64,000 bases of DNA from Grimontia marina (GTDB lineage Bacteria > Pseudomonadota > Gammaproteobacteria > Enterobacterales > Vibrionaceae): positions 51,194-115,193 of the forward strand of contig NZ_FIZY01000013.1 of NCBI RefSeq assembly GCF_900060185.1. Direction: 5' to 3'. Below, piece after piece: positions 48,468 to 59,056 of this stretch. The position numbers were made by a program, and so were the translations under genes. Under the pieces are notes generated by a model. The model searched no databases. It was not told the DNA's origin and worked only from the letters and a program-made list of their open reading frames with translations. Positions within the stretch are counted from its first letter, which is position 1; each line of letters starts with the position of its first letter.

Positions 48468-51365
48468 TTATGCAGTTTCAGTTTCTTTTTCCGGCTTTGG
48501 AGTGATGATAGCCATCAAGGCTTCTTCATTGACCTCATCATGCTGCTCTATTGGGAGGTACTGCTCTGCATAGTGGATATAGATTTTCTCTTCAATAAAT
48601 AGTCGGAAAAGTTGCTCATCGATATGTTTGTCTTTAGCCATAAAGGCCAGGATTTTAAGAGCCTCGCTAAGTGTTTTGGCCTTCTTGTAAGGACGATCAC
48701 TCGCGGTAAGGGCTTCAAAGATATCGGCCACTGCCATGATACGTGCATCGACTGACAGCGAGCTTTCATCTAGTCCGTAAGGGTAACCTTTACCATCCAG
48801 CTTCTCATGATGCCCGCCTGCTATTTCCGGAACTCGTTCAAGGTGCTTAGGATAAGGCAGTTTCCGAAGCATATTGATAGTCTGGATAATGTGATCGTTG
48901 ATGATAAAGCGTTCCTCTTCGGTCAAGGTGCCACGCTGTATAGAGAGGTTATAGAGTTCACCACGATTGTACTGAAGCTGTGGCACCGGCAGTTTGAACT
49001 CCCAATCCTTGAACGTATCGAGCTGCTGCGGCAGCCATGGGATTTTTTGGTCAACAGTATCCGAGAGGACATACTCTTTACATGGCAGCATTAAGCTTCC
49101 GCGGGCAGAACGTCTTGCTTCCTCTTCCCATGAAAGTCCTTGAATATCGTCGATGGTACGCATCCAAGTGCGTTCAGCAATTTTCTCGAGTTTGGCGATG
49201 TTACTCTTATCCATAAACTCTCCGCCGACGTTGCACTTGGCGATGAAAGCAAACTCTTCGTCGAGGGTTTTATGTTCTTCTGCTAACCAAGCATCCAGTA
49301 TTTCTGAGCTTTGACCTTCCAAACGTTTTTGCCAATATGTGATTTCGGCATCGCGCTTTAGTACTTCGAAACGAGTACGGACTTCGTGGATACGGTTGTA
49401 CATGGTCTCAAGCTTGGTGGCTTTGTCCACGACAAACTCTGGTGTGGTGACCTTACCACAATCGTGAAGCCAGGCCGCGAAGTAGAGTGCTTCGCGTGAC
49501 TGTTCGTTCAATGTGAAATCTGGGAAGCGTTTCTTATCTTTGCTGGCTGCCTCGGCGAGCATAAAGGTCAGCTCAGGTACACGCTGACAGTGACCGCCCG
49601 TATAAGGCGATTTGGTATCGATAGCCGATGCCATCATTTCAATAAAGGATTTGAACAGTTGTTTTTGCGCAGCCACACGATCCCAGTTCTCTTTGATTAG
49701 GGAAGCGAAGCCCAAGAATTGGCGGATGAATTGAAGCTTATCATCCTGATCGTTTCCTGGGCAGCCATTGAAGCCCATCAAGACATAACCGACACAGTCT
49801 TTATCGCGATTGTACAATGGAACCAGCCATGCGTGTTTCAGCGAATCAGGCAGTAGTCCGCGTTCAATATCTGAGGAAGACGGTTTAAAGCTTAAGAAGT
49901 GTTGTCCCTGCAGTGCTTTTTCCATATCTGGCGAGTCAGCAAGTAGCTTCAGTAAGTCAATCTGGTTTGCTTCTGTCTGGCAAGGATACTGGGCTGTCAA
50001 TGTCAGTTTATCGTGGCTTTCAGAAGAATGGGTCCAGAGCATGACGTAATCTGCACCTGAAGTTTGCTGACAATGAAGCGCGATGTCTGCCATCAACGAA
50101 TCGAAGTTAGAGCTGTTGGAGACACGGTGCAGGGTTTGAAGGAAGTTCTGAATGGTTTCAGACATCATGTGAACGGATTCAGAAAGCTCACGGACTTCCA
50201 CAATCTTTGAGGTTGGGGTGGAAACACTAGAGAAGTCAAGTCGGCGAATCTTCTGGGTTTCGTCAACCAGAACTTTCAGAGGATTAGCGATACGTTTAGA
50301 TGCCCAAAGTACCATGAAGGTACCGATTAAGAGACCGAACATACTAATAGTAATTTGGTTGTTTCTCGCCTCAAGCGCGCTCTTAATCATCAATCGTTCT
50401 GGAATAGTTTTTGCCAGCCACAAACCTCGTTCGCCGCCAAAACTTATCCTGACCAAGTTTAGTGCCCACTTTTCTCCATTGTGATGAATCGTGGTATTTG
50501 ATTCCTCCCAATCGCTGGTTTTAAAAAGGTGGTAAAACGGCGAAGCAGACATTGCTTCTAGATATATGCGCTGGTTCATACCTGAAGATGAATCAGGGAG
50601 AAATCCTGTGTGGGCGAAAACGCTTTTGTGGTCGTCCAAAAGCATGAGTTGGGTCTCTTCAGTGTCAACCAGGGAGTAGAGAAACTTGTTCAGCGAATCG
50701 AGTGTGATATCTACCGCGAGAACGCCGTTAATCTTGGCAAATTTCCGTGTCAGTGTGATCCCCATACGCTGGATAAACAGGTAAAAATATGGGTCAGTGA
50801 CATGAATGCTTCCATCTTCAGGTGCGGCTTTGTACCACGGGCGTTGAGTTGGCTTGTAACTGATAAGGTCAGTATCAATTCGGATAGTTTTAAGATTTCC
50901 GTCGTATTGCGTCCGGATCTGGTGACCGACTTTGCTGTTGATATCCACCATGATATGACTGTTTTCTGGGGTGGAAAATTGTTCTTTCATAAAGTCGAGT
51001 TTGGTCGATCGGATGAATGCTGAACTTTCGTTGGGATAGCCGACATAGACTGATAACACGTCAGGGTTGCGCTCAAGAATAGCATTGATACTGGATAGCC
51101 AGCCATCGTCATAAGAGGCATATAAGCTATGGCCGAAATCTGAGTTGGCTAGCGCATCCATGGCGGTAACCACGGGTGAGGTCAGCTTTTGAAAGGAAAG
51201 CTTTATACGTTCTGCATTTTGCGCAGTGCGCTCTGCTGCCAATTGTTGATTGAGTTCTTTTGAGTTTTGGTAACTCAACACAATGAGTAGTGCAGAAAGC
51301 AGGGATACAACAATAAAAAAGATGCCCGCGATATGTATTTGAAGGGTGTAACGGCGCTTAGCCAT
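48468..51365 (-). CDS. dCache-GAF-HD-GYP sensor protein
   Basis: A 965-residue membrane sensor. Membrane segments are at about 12-32 and 338-355, with a dCache-type periplasmic domain between them (RPWYKAAPEDGSIHVTDPY near 175). HAMP-like and GAF-like regions (about 415-560) follow, then an HD-GYP domain. The HD part has HDCGK at 634-638, and the GYP part has HHEKLDGKGYP at 852-862 and DIFEALTASDRPYK, so cyclic-di-GMP hydrolysis is predicted. About 155 residues (roughly 655-810) are inserted between the HD and GYP halves, unlike compact HD-GYP domains. The ribosome site is weak. It sits between motY and gloA. Confidence 0.9.
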   Translation of the reverse strand: MAKRRYTLQIHIAGIFFIVVSLLSALLIVLSYQNSKELNQQLAAERTAQNAERIKLSFQKLTSPVVTAMDALANSDFGHSLYASYDDGWLSSINAILERNPDVLSVYVGYPNESSAFIRSTKLDFMKEQFSTPENSHIMVDINSKVGHQIRTQYDGNLKTIRIDTDLISYKPTQRPWYKAAPEDGSIHVTDPYFYLFIQRMGITLTRKFAKINGVLAVDITLDSLNKFLYSLVDTEETQLMLLDDHKSVFAHTGFLPDSSSGMNQRIYLEAMSASPFYHLFKTSDWEESNTTIHHNGEKWALNLVRISFGGERGLWLAKTIPERLMIKSALEARNNQITISMFGLLIGTFMVLWASKRIANPLKVLVDETQKIRRLDFSSVSTPTSKIVEVRELSESVHMMSETIQNFLQTLHRVSNSSNFDSLMADIALHCQQTSGADYVMLWTHSSESHDKLTLTAQYPCQTEANQIDLLKLLADSPDMEKALQGQHFLSFKPSSSDIERGLLPDSLKHAWLVPLYNRDKDCVGYVLMGFNGCPGNDQDDKLQFIRQFLGFASLIKENWDRVAAQKQLFKSFIEMMASAIDTKSPYTGGHCQRVPELTFMLAEAASKDKKRFPDFTLNEQSREALYFAAWLHDCGKVTTPEFVVDKATKLETMYNRIHEVRTRFEVLKRDAEITYWQKRLEGQSSEILDAWLAEEHKTLDEEFAFIAKCNVGGEFMDKSNIAKLEKIAERTWMRTIDDIQGLSWEEEARRSARGSLMLPCKEYVLSDTVDQKIPWLPQQLDTFKDWEFKLPVPQLQYNRGELYNLSIQRGTLTEEERFIINDHIIQTINMLRKLPYPKHLERVPEIAGGHHEKLDGKGYPYGLDESSLSVDARIMAVADIFEALTASDRPYKKAKTLSEALKILAFMAKDKHIDEQLFRLFIEEKIYIHYAEQYLPIEQHDEVNEEALMAIITPKPEKETETA

Positions 51366-51699
51366 GATAGTCCATCATCTTATTTATGAGACAATCGGTT
51401 AAGACTACCAGACAGTATCCGGTTACAAATTTTTTTGATGAGGCCTTTGAATTAAGTCACGAATATTTATAACTAAACAACCTGAAGAAGCAGGATTCAG
51501 GTTGCTTGGGTATATCGCAACTAAAAACGTTGCCATCACATCAAGCGGTTATTGTTTATACGCTTTTCCCACTGTCAAATGTTTGGGTAGATGATGGGTT
51601 CGGTTTTTAATGCATGGATAAGTATGTTTATTTTTAAGCTTAAATGTGGGCGAGGAAGACTACACCTCCCAATGAGAGGTGCAGTGAAGAGGAAGCTTG
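51366..51699. other. Region between the HD-GYP gene and gloA
   Basis: 334 bases without a gene. A hairpin with 8-bp arms CAACCTGA/TCAGGTTG lies at 51478-51504, and a small CACCTC/GAGGTG hairpin at 51663-51681 may terminate gloA weakly. Confidence 0.45.
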
Positions 51700-52116
51700 C
51701 TAGTTACCTAGGCCTGCAGAAGCGCTCTTGTTTTGGACCAGCTCGATTTTGTAGCCATCTGGATCTTCTACAAAGGCGATTTCAGTGGTGCCGCCTTTTA
51801 CTGGGCCTGGCTCACGGGTGATGTTGGCACCTGCTTCACGCAGTTTGTCACAAGTCGCGTAGATATCGTCTACACCAATTGCAATGTGGCCAAAAGCAGA
51901 GCCGTGCTCATACTCAGACGTGCCCCAGTTATAGGTCAGCTCAATCACTGCGCCCTGTGATTCATCACCGTAGCCAACAAAAGCCAGTGTGTACTCGTAC
52001 TGCTCATTTTCGCTTTTACGCAAAAGCTGCATGCCCATCACGTCGGTATAGAAGGCAATTGAACGATCCAAATCGCCAACGCGGATCATGGTATGCAGAA
52101 TACGACCAGTGCTCAT
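51700..52116 (-). CDS. gloA: Lactoylglutathione lyase (glyoxalase I)
   Basis: Metal-dependent conversion of the methylglyoxal-glutathione hemithioacetal to S-lactoylglutathione. 138 residues. Metal ligands of the family are present as His8, Glu59, His77 and Glu125. The start has a strong TAAGGAG site. In V. cholerae, as I recall it, gloA lies near rnt-motY and nth-rnf, so the surroundings fit. Confidence 0.97.
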   Translation of the reverse strand: MSTGRILHTMIRVGDLDRSIAFYTDVMGMQLLRKSENEQYEYTLAFVGYGDESQGAVIELTYNWGTSEYEHGSAFGHIAIGVDDIYATCDKLREAGANITREPGPVKGGTTEIAFVEDPDGYKIELVQNKSASAGLGN

Positions 52117-52207
52117 GACATTCTCCTTAATTGTATTGTCGCGCCCAGTTTACCAACAAAATTTTCGTAACCCCAAGAGCCTTAAGTAAACAGATCCTCT
52201 GAAGGTT

Positions 52208-53122
52208 TCAGCGATATTGTGACTGTTCCAACTCACGGAACAGCCAGTTTCGAAATGCTTCAATGCGCGGAAGCCTTGAAGATGCGCCGTCATACAACAA
52301 ACTAAACTGCATGCCGGGCGTCAGCCCGATATCAAAGGGTTTGACCAGAAGACCCTGATCGATAAGTGCTTTCGACAGGCTTTCCGTTCCCAAACATACA
52401 CCGTGACCCGCAATCACTGCATTGAGCGCCATATCGAATGTAGGTACTTCCATCCATCGCAGTGCGCTGTTATCGAACTTCACACCGGCTTTTTCAAACC
52501 ACTTTGACCAAACTATCTCTTTAGAATTCACGCCATGTATCAACCAACACCGCTTGAGTTTTTCCGGGGAATCAAACTGTATAGAACGGGCAAGCTCAGC
52601 GGAGCAAAGTGGGTAAACCTCCTCTTGATATAGGTGTTCGCAACGAATGCTCCCCGCTGTGTCACTCTCTGTGATTTTGCCCTGCCGAATGGCTAGATCA
52701 ATATCGCTGTGTAGGATCGCCACCCGTTTGATATCGCTATGTATGTGAATCGTTATGGTGGGGTTTTTCAACGTAAATCGCCATAGTCTCGGCATTAACC
52801 ACAATGAAGCGAACGAGGGTGGGACGGTAACGGTCAACACGCCTTCCAGAGGTTCGGTCTGAATACGGTTTAAACCGACGATAATCCTTTCAAACCCTTC
52901 GGTAATAGGTGCAAGCAGCTGGTGGCCTTTATCGGTGAGCTGCATTTCCCGCCCATTTCTAAAAAACAGCTTACAGCCAAGGTTATCTTCCAGCCCCCTT
53001 AATTGTTGGCTGACGGCTGCCTGGGTCACATTCAACTCTTTTGCTGCTGCGCTGTAGCTTTTTAGTCTCGCGGCAGCTTCAAAGTAACGGAGTGCACTGA
53101 GATAGCGAAGTTGCTTGTCCAT
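52208..53122 (-). CDS. LysR family regulator, GcvA-like
   Basis: LysR-type transcription factor of 304 residues. The N-terminal winged helix-turn-helix (about 7-66, including SAAAKELNVTQAAVSQQLRGLE) is followed by a periplasmic-binding-protein-like effector domain. The SLWLMPRLWRF segment near residue 106 is common in the GcvA/AmpR-like branch. The target and effector are unknown; the nearest divergent gene is the small ORF at 53248. Confidence 0.92.
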   Translation of the reverse strand: MDKQLRYLSALRYFEAAARLKSYSAAAKELNVTQAAVSQQLRGLEDNLGCKLFFRNGREMQLTDKGHQLLAPITEGFERIIVGLNRIQTEPLEGVLTVTVPPSFASLWLMPRLWRFTLKNPTITIHIHSDIKRVAILHSDIDLAIRQGKITESDTAGSIRCEHLYQEEVYPLCSAELARSIQFDSPEKLKRCWLIHGVNSKEIVWSKWFEKAGVKFDNSALRWMEVPTFDMALNAVIAGHGVCLGTESLSKALIDQGLLVKPFDIGLTPGMQFSLLYDGASSRLPRIEAFRNWLFRELEQSQYR

Positions 53123-53247
53123 AAGTTCAGCTTATATCTGTTGTCAGATTTCATCGTTCGTGTTGAGTACAAAATACTAACAAAATGACATTAAACCATA
53201 ACAACAGAGAACAAATGATGCGACCGTCAGCAAGGAGGGCTAGAAAT

Positions 53248-53415
53248 ATGATTATAGAAAAAATGCTTAAAATAATTGGGTTAGGAAGTGGTTTTAGGGA
53301 GCGTAAAGTCGTGATTAAGAGCGACGGAATGAACTGCCACTTGAAGAAAGATATTGGAATCCATGATCCGCAATGCGGTCACGGTAACAACCAAAACTAT
53401 CAGAAATATTTATAA
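53248..53415 (+). CDS. Small protein, DUF1127-like C-terminal motif
   Basis: A 55-residue ORF. The ATG at 53248 has an excellent AAGGAGG site 9 bases upstream; in-frame ATGs at 53215-53218 have weaker sites. The protein is basic in the middle and contains MNCHLKKDIGIHD, which resembles the HLLKDIGL ending of DUF1127 proteins, then ends in a His/Gln/Asn-rich tail. The function is unknown. It is divergent from the LysR gene and ends within a strong terminator. Confidence 0.55.
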   Translation: MIIEKMLKIIGLGSGFRERKVVIKSDGMNCHLKKDIGIHDPQCGHGNNQNYQKYL

Positions 53416-53446
53416 AGAAGGCTGCCAATGGCAGCCTTCTTTTTAT
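53414..53446. terminator. Bidirectional terminator between the small ORF and nth
   Basis: A perfect 13-bp stem, AAAGAAGGCTGCC/GGCAGCCTTCTTT, with a three-base loop and T-run. It overlaps the stops of both convergent genes and ends the rnf-nth operon. Confidence 0.93.
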
Positions 53447-54084
53447 TCATCTGGGTAAATCTTTTCTTTGAAGTCGCAGAGGTCTTCAATGATACAACTG
53501 CCACAACGCGGTTTCCGAGCCACACAGGTGTAGCGGCCGTGCAGAATAAGCCAGTGGTGGACATCGACCTTGAACTCCTTTGGGACGACTTTCAGTAGCT
53601 TTTCTTCTACCTGATCGACGTTTTTACCCATTGCGAACTTGGTACGGTTTGATACGCGAAAAATATGGGTGTCTACCGCAATGGTTGGCCAACCAAAGGC
53701 GGTGTTGAGCACGACATTGGCAGTCTTTCTACCCACGCCTGGTAGAGCTTCCAGCGCTTCGCGGTTTTCAGGCACTTCACCACCGTGTTGTTCAACGATG
53801 ATGCGACAGGTCTTGATGACATTTTCTGCCTTGGAATTAAACAGGCCAATGGTTTTGATGTATTCCTTTACGCCATCAACCCCAAGGTCTAACAACGCCT
53901 GCGGCGTATTAGCCACCGGATAGAGTTTATCCGTCGCCTTGTTCACGCTTACATCCGTTGCCTGCGCCGAGAGCAATACCGCAATTAGCAACTCAAACGG
54001 TGTGCTCCAGTTTAGTTCAGTTTCCGGGTGAGGGTTTTCTGCTCTTAATCGCTCCAGTATCTGAACACGTTTTTCATTATTCAT
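53443..54084 (-). CDS. nth: Endonuclease III
   Basis: DNA glycosylase/AP lyase for oxidised pyrimidines. 213 residues (E. coli 211). The helix-hairpin-helix LPGVGRKTA contains catalytic Lys120, Asp138 lies in AVDTHIFRV, and the [4Fe-4S] cysteines are Cys187, Cys194, Cys197 and Cys203. It is the last gene of rnfABCDGE-nth, 25 bases after rnfE. Confidence 0.98.
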   Translation of the reverse strand: MNNEKRVQILERLRAENPHPETELNWSTPFELLIAVLLSAQATDVSVNKATDKLYPVANTPQALLDLGVDGVKEYIKTIGLFNSKAENVIKTCRIIVEQHGGEVPENREALEALPGVGRKTANVVLNTAFGWPTIAVDTHIFRVSNRTKFAMGKNVDQVEEKLLKVVPKEFKVDVHHWLILHGRYTCVARKPRCGSCIIEDLCDFKEKIYPDE

Positions 54085-54109
54085 TGCTCATCCATTGAAT
54101 GCTTAACTT

Positions 54110-54802
54110 TTAATCAGTGGACGTGATTCGAACACGTTCGATCACGGCTTTCTCTTTTGGTTGTTTCTTCGCTTGCTTTTCGTCAATCACGTTCTTTATA
54201 GCGATGAGGAAACCCACAGCCAGGAAAGCGCCCGGCGGTAGCATCGCCAACAGGAATGGACTATCAAAATGGAACACTTCTATACGAAGTCCTGCAGCCC
54301 AATCACCAAGCAGTCGGTCAGCACCGTCAAACAAAGTACCGTTACCCAGTACTTCGCGAATGGCACCCAGTACGACCAGCGCTGCAGTCATGCCCATGCC
54401 CATCCAGAAGCCATCTAACACCGAAGGTAATGGCGTATTCTTGGAGGCGAACGCCTCTGCGCGGCCGATAATGATGCAGTTGGTCACGATCAGGGGAATA
54501 AAGATACCCAGTGACTGATAAAGGCCGAATGCATAGGCGTTCATCAGCAGCTGGACACAGGTTACCAGTGACGCAATGATCATCACGAAGATAGGAATAC
54601 GCACTTCTTTTGGTACATATTCGCGCACCAGTGAAACAGTCAGGTTCGAGCCCACCAGAACCAGCAGCGTTGCGATGCCAAGCCCTAATGCGTTGGTCAC
54701 TGTCGCGGAAACTGCAAGCAGTGGACAAAGACCCAGAAGCTGCACTAGCGCAGGGTTGTTGGCCCACATTCCGTTTGTCATTAACTCTTTATTCTGACTC
54801 AT
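54110..54802 (-). CDS. rnfE: Ion-translocating oxidoreductase subunit RnfE
   Basis: Integral membrane subunit of the Rnf complex, 230 residues with about six membrane segments, homologous to RnfA and NqrD. Conserved cysteine motifs [11 protein letters not shown] and [16 protein letters not shown] lie in the membrane. The start at 54802 (GGAG site) overlaps the rnfG stop by four bases. A longer reading adding 21 residues was rejected. Confidence 0.97.
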   Translation of the reverse strand: MSQNKELMTNGMWANNPALVQLLGLCPLLAVSATVTNALGLGIATLLVLVGSNLTVSLVREYVPKEVRIPIFVMIIASLVTCVQLLMNAYAFGLYQSLGIFIPLIVTNCIIIGRAEAFASKNTPLPSVLDGFWMGMGMTAALVVLGAIREVLGNGTLFDGADRLLGDWAAGLRIEVFHFDSPFLLAMLPPGAFLAVGFLIAIKNVIDEKQAKKQPKEKAVIERVRITSTD

Positions 54803-55431
54803 GATGCAGCTCCACAATTCAGAGGTTGGCGGACAATAGTGTCTTTGTTCTGCATGGCATACCAAGCAGCATTTTTCGCTGCGCTAACGACGGCACGTGG
54901 TGTGATGGTGGCACCGGTGAACTGGTCAAACTGACCGCCATCTTTGTAAACCGCCCATCGTTTATCGTCTTCACTTTCGATATTTTTACCACTGAAAGAC
55001 AGCACCCAATCAGAGACATTCAGGTCGATTTTATCGCCAAGACCCGGGGTTTCGTTGTGGCTCAGCACGCGAACGCCGAGCACAGTGTTGTTGGTATCGA
55101 CGCCCACCAAGACTTTGATGGCGCCGTTATAACCGTCCGGTGCAATGGCTTCGACTGCCATGGCTGTTGGCTCACCGTTTTTGGTGGCAATGTAGATTGG
55201 CATTGGTTCACTGGTGCCAAGGTTTGGGCTGGTCACCAAAGTACAGGTTTTTGCCAACGCATTGTCATGCATGTCCTCTGGGATTACTTGATTTAGCACC
55301 CGTAAAAGCTGGATACGTTGCTGCTCTGCGATGGTATCTTTCGTCAGTGTATTGGTGACGGCGACTAAGCCTGTTGAAAGCAGTGCCGCCAGCGCAAGGA
55401 TTGCGCCATTATTTCGCATCGCGCGGATCAT
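54799..55431 (-). CDS. rnfG: Rnf subunit RnfG, FMN-binding
   Basis: Single-span subunit of 210 residues with one membrane helix (about 9-27) and a periplasmic FMN-binding domain. FMN is attached covalently to Thr175 in the motif TGATIT, the same residue number as reported for V. cholerae RnfG. It overlaps rnfD (55428-55431) and rnfE by four bases each, indicating translational coupling. Confidence 0.97.
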   Translation of the reverse strand: MIRAMRNNGAILALAALLSTGLVAVTNTLTKDTIAEQQRIQLLRVLNQVIPEDMHDNALAKTCTLVTSPNLGTSEPMPIYIATKNGEPTAMAVEAIAPDGYNGAIKVLVGVDTNNTVLGVRVLSHNETPGLGDKIDLNVSDWVLSFSGKNIESEDDKRWAVYKDGGQFDQFTGATITPRAVVSAAKNAAWYAMQNKDTIVRQPLNCGAAS

Positions 55432-56489
55432 TTGCTTTCCTTCCTGTAACCGTAAGTGGTTGGTTTGGTGTAGTAGTCAATCAACGGTACGCACATGTTT
55501 GCGATAAGCACGGCAAACGCTACGCCATCTGGGAAGCCGCCAAAGGTACGGATCAGATAAACCAACGCGCCGATCATTGCACCAAAGATCAGTCGGCCTC
55601 GCGTAGTGGTTGAAGCGGAAACTGGGTCTGTGGCAATGAAGAACGCACCCAACATGGTGGCACCCGAGAAAAGATGCATTAATGGCGAAGCCACGCCATC
55701 TGGGCTGATTGCATAGCCTACCAAGCTGAACACAAAAAGAGATGCCAGCATAGCAACGGGGATTTGCCACTGGATAATCTTCTTCTTCAGCAGAATAAGA
55801 CCGCCAACAAGGAAGGCGACATTCACCCAGCCCCAACCGATACCTGCAAAGCTACCAAACACTGACTTCTCAACCGCCTCAAAGACGGTTTCACCGACCA
55901 GCAAAGAGGTCTTAATGGTATCCAGCGGCGTCGCCATGGTTGAGCCATCTACAGCAATACGCAGTTGGTTCACGCTAAAGCCATCAGTGGTGAGGCCAGT
56001 AAAGATAGCGGCGAAGCTGTCAGTAAAGCCAAGTGGCTGAACCAACAATTCAGTTGGTGGCAGCCAGGTGGTCATTTGAACCGGGAACGAAATCAGCAGT
56101 ACGACATAAGCGACCATGGCAGGGTTGAACAGGTTCTGGCCCAGCCCACCATAGAGATGTTTAGCAATGACGATGGCGAAAAGTATACCGATAATCACAA
56201 TCCACCATGGTGCGAACGGTGGAATGGCGATACCCAGAAGCACACCCGTCAGCAGTGCTGAGTGGTCTTTAAGATAGCGTTTAACAGGACGGCCGCGCAG
56301 AGCCACAACAGCCGCCTCTGCAGCCACCGCAGTCAGTGCTGCCATGGCTACCTGCAGTAAAACACCCCAACCGAAAAAGTAACAAAGCGCAGCGATGCCG
56401 GGCAAAGTACACAGTATCACTATCATCATGATGTCGCTGGTGCTCTTGCGACTGTGGCTATGCGGGCTACTGGCGATAAAAAAGGCCAC
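55428..56489 (-). CDS. rnfD: Rnf subunit RnfD, FMN-binding
   Basis: Membrane subunit of 353 residues with about ten hydrophobic segments, homologous to NqrB. The covalent FMN site is Thr278 in LFSGATMLG. It starts two bases after the rnfC stop. Confidence 0.97.
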   Translation of the reverse strand: MAFFIASSPHSHSRKSTSDIMMIVILCTLPGIAALCYFFGWGVLLQVAMAALTAVAAEAAVVALRGRPVKRYLKDHSALLTGVLLGIAIPPFAPWWIVIIGILFAIVIAKHLYGGLGQNLFNPAMVAYVVLLISFPVQMTTWLPPTELLVQPLGFTDSFAAIFTGLTTDGFSVNQLRIAVDGSTMATPLDTIKTSLLVGETVFEAVEKSVFGSFAGIGWGWVNVAFLVGGLILLKKKIIQWQIPVAMLASLFVFSLVGYAISPDGVASPLMHLFSGATMLGAFFIATDPVSASTTTRGRLIFGAMIGALVYLIRTFGGFPDGVAFAVLIANMCVPLIDYYTKPTTYGYRKESK

Positions 56490-56491
56490 GA

Positions 56492-59056
56492 TTACTCTTC
56501 CTCATTCTTATTCTTCATTTGCACTGCCTTTCTCGCTTTAGCGCGTGCAATGGCAGCAGCAACCGCTGCTTTCTTGGGATCTTCTTCAACGGGAGTGTCT
56601 TCCGAAGGTGCTGGCTCATCTGCGAGTGTTTCCGCCTCTGCCTGTTGTGCGGCTTTGCGTGCTTTTGCACGGGCAACGGCAGCAGCGACAGCGGCTTTCT
56701 TCGGATCGTCTTCAGCGGGAGCTTCTTCTACCGGATCAGCCTCAACAGCAGGCGTTTCAGCTTCTGCCTGTTGTGCGGCTTTGCGCGCTTTGGCACGGGC
56801 GATAGCAGCAGCGACAGCGGCTTTCTTAGGATCGTCTTCAGCAGGAGCTTCTTCTACCGGAATAGCCTCAACAGCAGGCGTTTCAGCTTCCGCCTGTTGT
56901 GCGGCTTTGCGTGCTTTGGGGCGGGCAACGGCAGCAGCGACAGCAGCTTTCTTTGGATCGTCTTCAGCGGGAGCTTCTTCTGCCGGATTAGCATCAACAG
57001 CAGGCGTTTCAGCTTCTGCCTGTTGTGCGGCTTTGCGTGCTTTGGCACGGGCAACGGCAGCAGCGACAGCAGCTTTCTTTGGATCGTCTTCAACAGGTGC
57101 TTTTTCTGCTGATTCAGATTCAGCAGCAGGGGTAACCGCATCAGCTTGTTGCGCTTCTTTGCGAGCTTTGGCTCGGGCAATGGCAGCAGCAACAGCGGCT
57201 TTCTTCGGATCTTCTCCTGTGGCGTTGTTATCAGAAGTGGATTCAGACTCGCTTTGCTGAGCAGCATTACGTGCTTTAGCGCGGGCTATCGCTGCCGCAA
57301 CAGCGTCTTTCTTGTCGTCTGTTGCGTTTTCAGTTTCTGATTCCGACGCCTTTTGTGCTTTACGTTCACGAGCCTGACGCTTGCGTTCTTCGCGCAGCTT
57401 CGCCATTTCACTGTTATCTGGCTCTGCCTGACCTTGTGCGGCGGCCTCTGCCTGTTTGGCTTTTGCTTTGGCAATAGCTGCAGCCACCGCTGGTTTCATT
57501 GCCGTAGCTGCAGATTCGTTTTCTGATTTGGCTTTCACGCGTGCGATGGCAGCAGCAATCGCATCACCATCACCGGACTTCTCCATCGCTTTACGACGGT
57601 TTTCCGCGGCTTGCTTATGGCGTTCTTCACGTGCTTTTTTGTCACGTTCCATACGCGCTTTTTTGGCTTCGAAACGCTCTTTAGCGCGCTCGGCGGCTTG
57701 CTGCTCCGCATCGCGCGCGCGGATTTGAGATTTAGCCTGACGGTAGTATTGCACCAGTGGGATTTCACTTGGGCAGACGAAGGCACAGGCACCACATTCG
57801 ATACAATCGAATAGGTTGTACTCTTCGCACTTGTCGTAATCTTGATCTTTGGCGTACCACTGAAGTTGTTGTGGCAGCAGCGAAGCAGGACAGGCTTCTG
57901 CACAGGCGCTGCATCGGATGCAGGCCATCTCGCCCTCTGACGGCGCAATTTCGCGACGCGAAGGCACTAACACGCAGTTGGTGACTTTGGTGACGGGCAC
58001 GTTCGGATGCGGAATGGTGTAACCCATCATCGGACCGCCAATGATCACGCGCTCTACTTTTTTGTCTGCTTCATAGCCGTGCTTATCGAGCAAGAAACTG
58101 ACAGGCGTGCCAAGCAGCGCCCAACGGTTGCGTTGTTCTTTCAACGTGGTACCTGTCAGGGTGACGACACGTTCAATCAGCGGCTCGCCATCAATGACAG
58201 CGCGTTTAATGGCGAAGACTGTACCGACGTTTTGCATCATCACGCCGATTGCGGCAGGGATGGCTTTTGCAGGTACTTCTTTACCCGTGATGAGTTTGAT
58301 GAGCTGCTTTTCACCGCCAGACGGGTATTTGGTCGGAACTACCTGAACGACAATGTCAGGTTTACCCTGTGTCGCCAATTTCAGGGCGTCAATCGCTTCT
58401 GGCTTGTTGTCTTCCAGTGCCATGACGGTGAGCTTCGGGCTCACGATATGCTGAAGGATCTCAATACCTTGAACAATTTCATCTGCGCGCTCTTGCATCA
58501 AACGGTCATCAGCGGTGATATAAGGCTCACATTCAGCACCGTTGATGATAAGAATTTCTGTGCGTGCATGGCCAGTTTGCAGCTTGCGGGCTGCTGGGAA
58601 ACCTGCGCCACCCATGCCCGCGATACCCATCATGCGGACATGATCGATCAAAGCCTCGTCAGAGACTTCGCGGAAATCAGCCAGTGCGTTTTTCTCGCCC
58701 CAGGCGTCTTCGAAATCCGGTTTGATCACAATGCAGTTATCGGTCAGGCCAGAGGCATGGGCGATAGTGCGAGGCTCAATAGCAACCACTTCACCGGAAG
58801 TTGGTGCATGAACTGGACAGCATTGCAGAACGTCTGACTTGGTCAGTGGTTGCCCTTTCAGTACCTTATCGCCAACATTGACCAACAGTTGGCCTGCTGT
58901 GCCAATGTGCTGTTTGGTTGGCAACACAATTTCATTTGGGATATCGGCAGGCAAGATGGAAGTTTCGCTCGACTGGCGTTTGTTTTCTGGTGGGTGAATA
59001 CCACCGTGAAAATCCCAGACATGTCCCTGTTTGATTTCTTCGATTAGGGTGATCAT
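56492..59056 (-). CDS. rnfC: Rnf subunit RnfC with long repetitive C-terminal tail
   Basis: Membrane-associated subunit of 854 residues. The N-terminal part (about 1-450) binds NADH and FMN ([16 protein letters not shown] near residue 143) and carries two [4Fe-4S] clusters in [12 protein letters not shown] and [12 protein letters not shown]. The remaining 400 residues are Ala/Lys/Arg/Glu-rich and mostly predicted helical. They include six tandem units of 42 residues built on [20 protein letters not shown]. Such tails are known in gammaproteobacterial RnfC but vary in length. The start overlaps rnfB by four bases. Confidence 0.96.
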   Translation of the reverse strand: MITLIEEIKQGHVWDFHGGIHPPENKRQSSETSILPADIPNEIVLPTKQHIGTAGQLLVNVGDKVLKGQPLTKSDVLQCCPVHAPTSGEVVAIEPRTIAHASGLTDNCIVIKPDFEDAWGEKNALADFREVSDEALIDHVRMMGIAGMGGAGFPAARKLQTGHARTEILIINGAECEPYITADDRLMQERADEIVQGIEILQHIVSPKLTVMALEDNKPEAIDALKLATQGKPDIVVQVVPTKYPSGGEKQLIKLITGKEVPAKAIPAAIGVMMQNVGTVFAIKRAVIDGEPLIERVVTLTGTTLKEQRNRWALLGTPVSFLLDKHGYEADKKVERVIIGGPMMGYTIPHPNVPVTKVTNCVLVPSRREIAPSEGEMACIRCSACAEACPASLLPQQLQWYAKDQDYDKCEEYNLFDCIECGACAFVCPSEIPLVQYYRQAKSQIRARDAEQQAAERAKERFEAKKARMERDKKAREERHKQAAENRRKAMEKSGDGDAIAAAIARVKAKSENESAATAMKPAVAAAIAKAKAKQAEAAAQGQAEPDNSEMAKLREERKRQARERKAQKASESETENATDDKKDAVAAAIARAKARNAAQQSESESTSDNNATGEDPKKAAVAAAIARAKARKEAQQADAVTPAAESESAEKAPVEDDPKKAAVAAAVARAKARKAAQQAEAETPAVDANPAEEAPAEDDPKKAAVAAAVARPKARKAAQQAEAETPAVEAIPVEEAPAEDDPKKAAVAAAIARAKARKAAQQAEAETPAVEADPVEEAPAEDDPKKAAVAAAVARAKARKAAQQAEAETLADEPAPSEDTPVEEDPKKAAVAAAIARAKARKAVQMKNKNEEE
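56495..57217 (-). repeat. 126-bp in-frame tandem repeats in rnfC
   Basis: Six units of 42 codons (the last truncated to 31) encode residues 614-854. The middle four are nearly identical. A further degenerate unit precedes them. One unit reads VARPKARK where the others have VARAKARK. Confidence 0.92.

Noticed and set aside
56454..57260. Long plus-strand frame (268 codons, Ala/Ser-rich) opposite rnfC
   Set aside because: It is the antisense of the rnfC tandem repeats; the repeat structure alone keeps it open.
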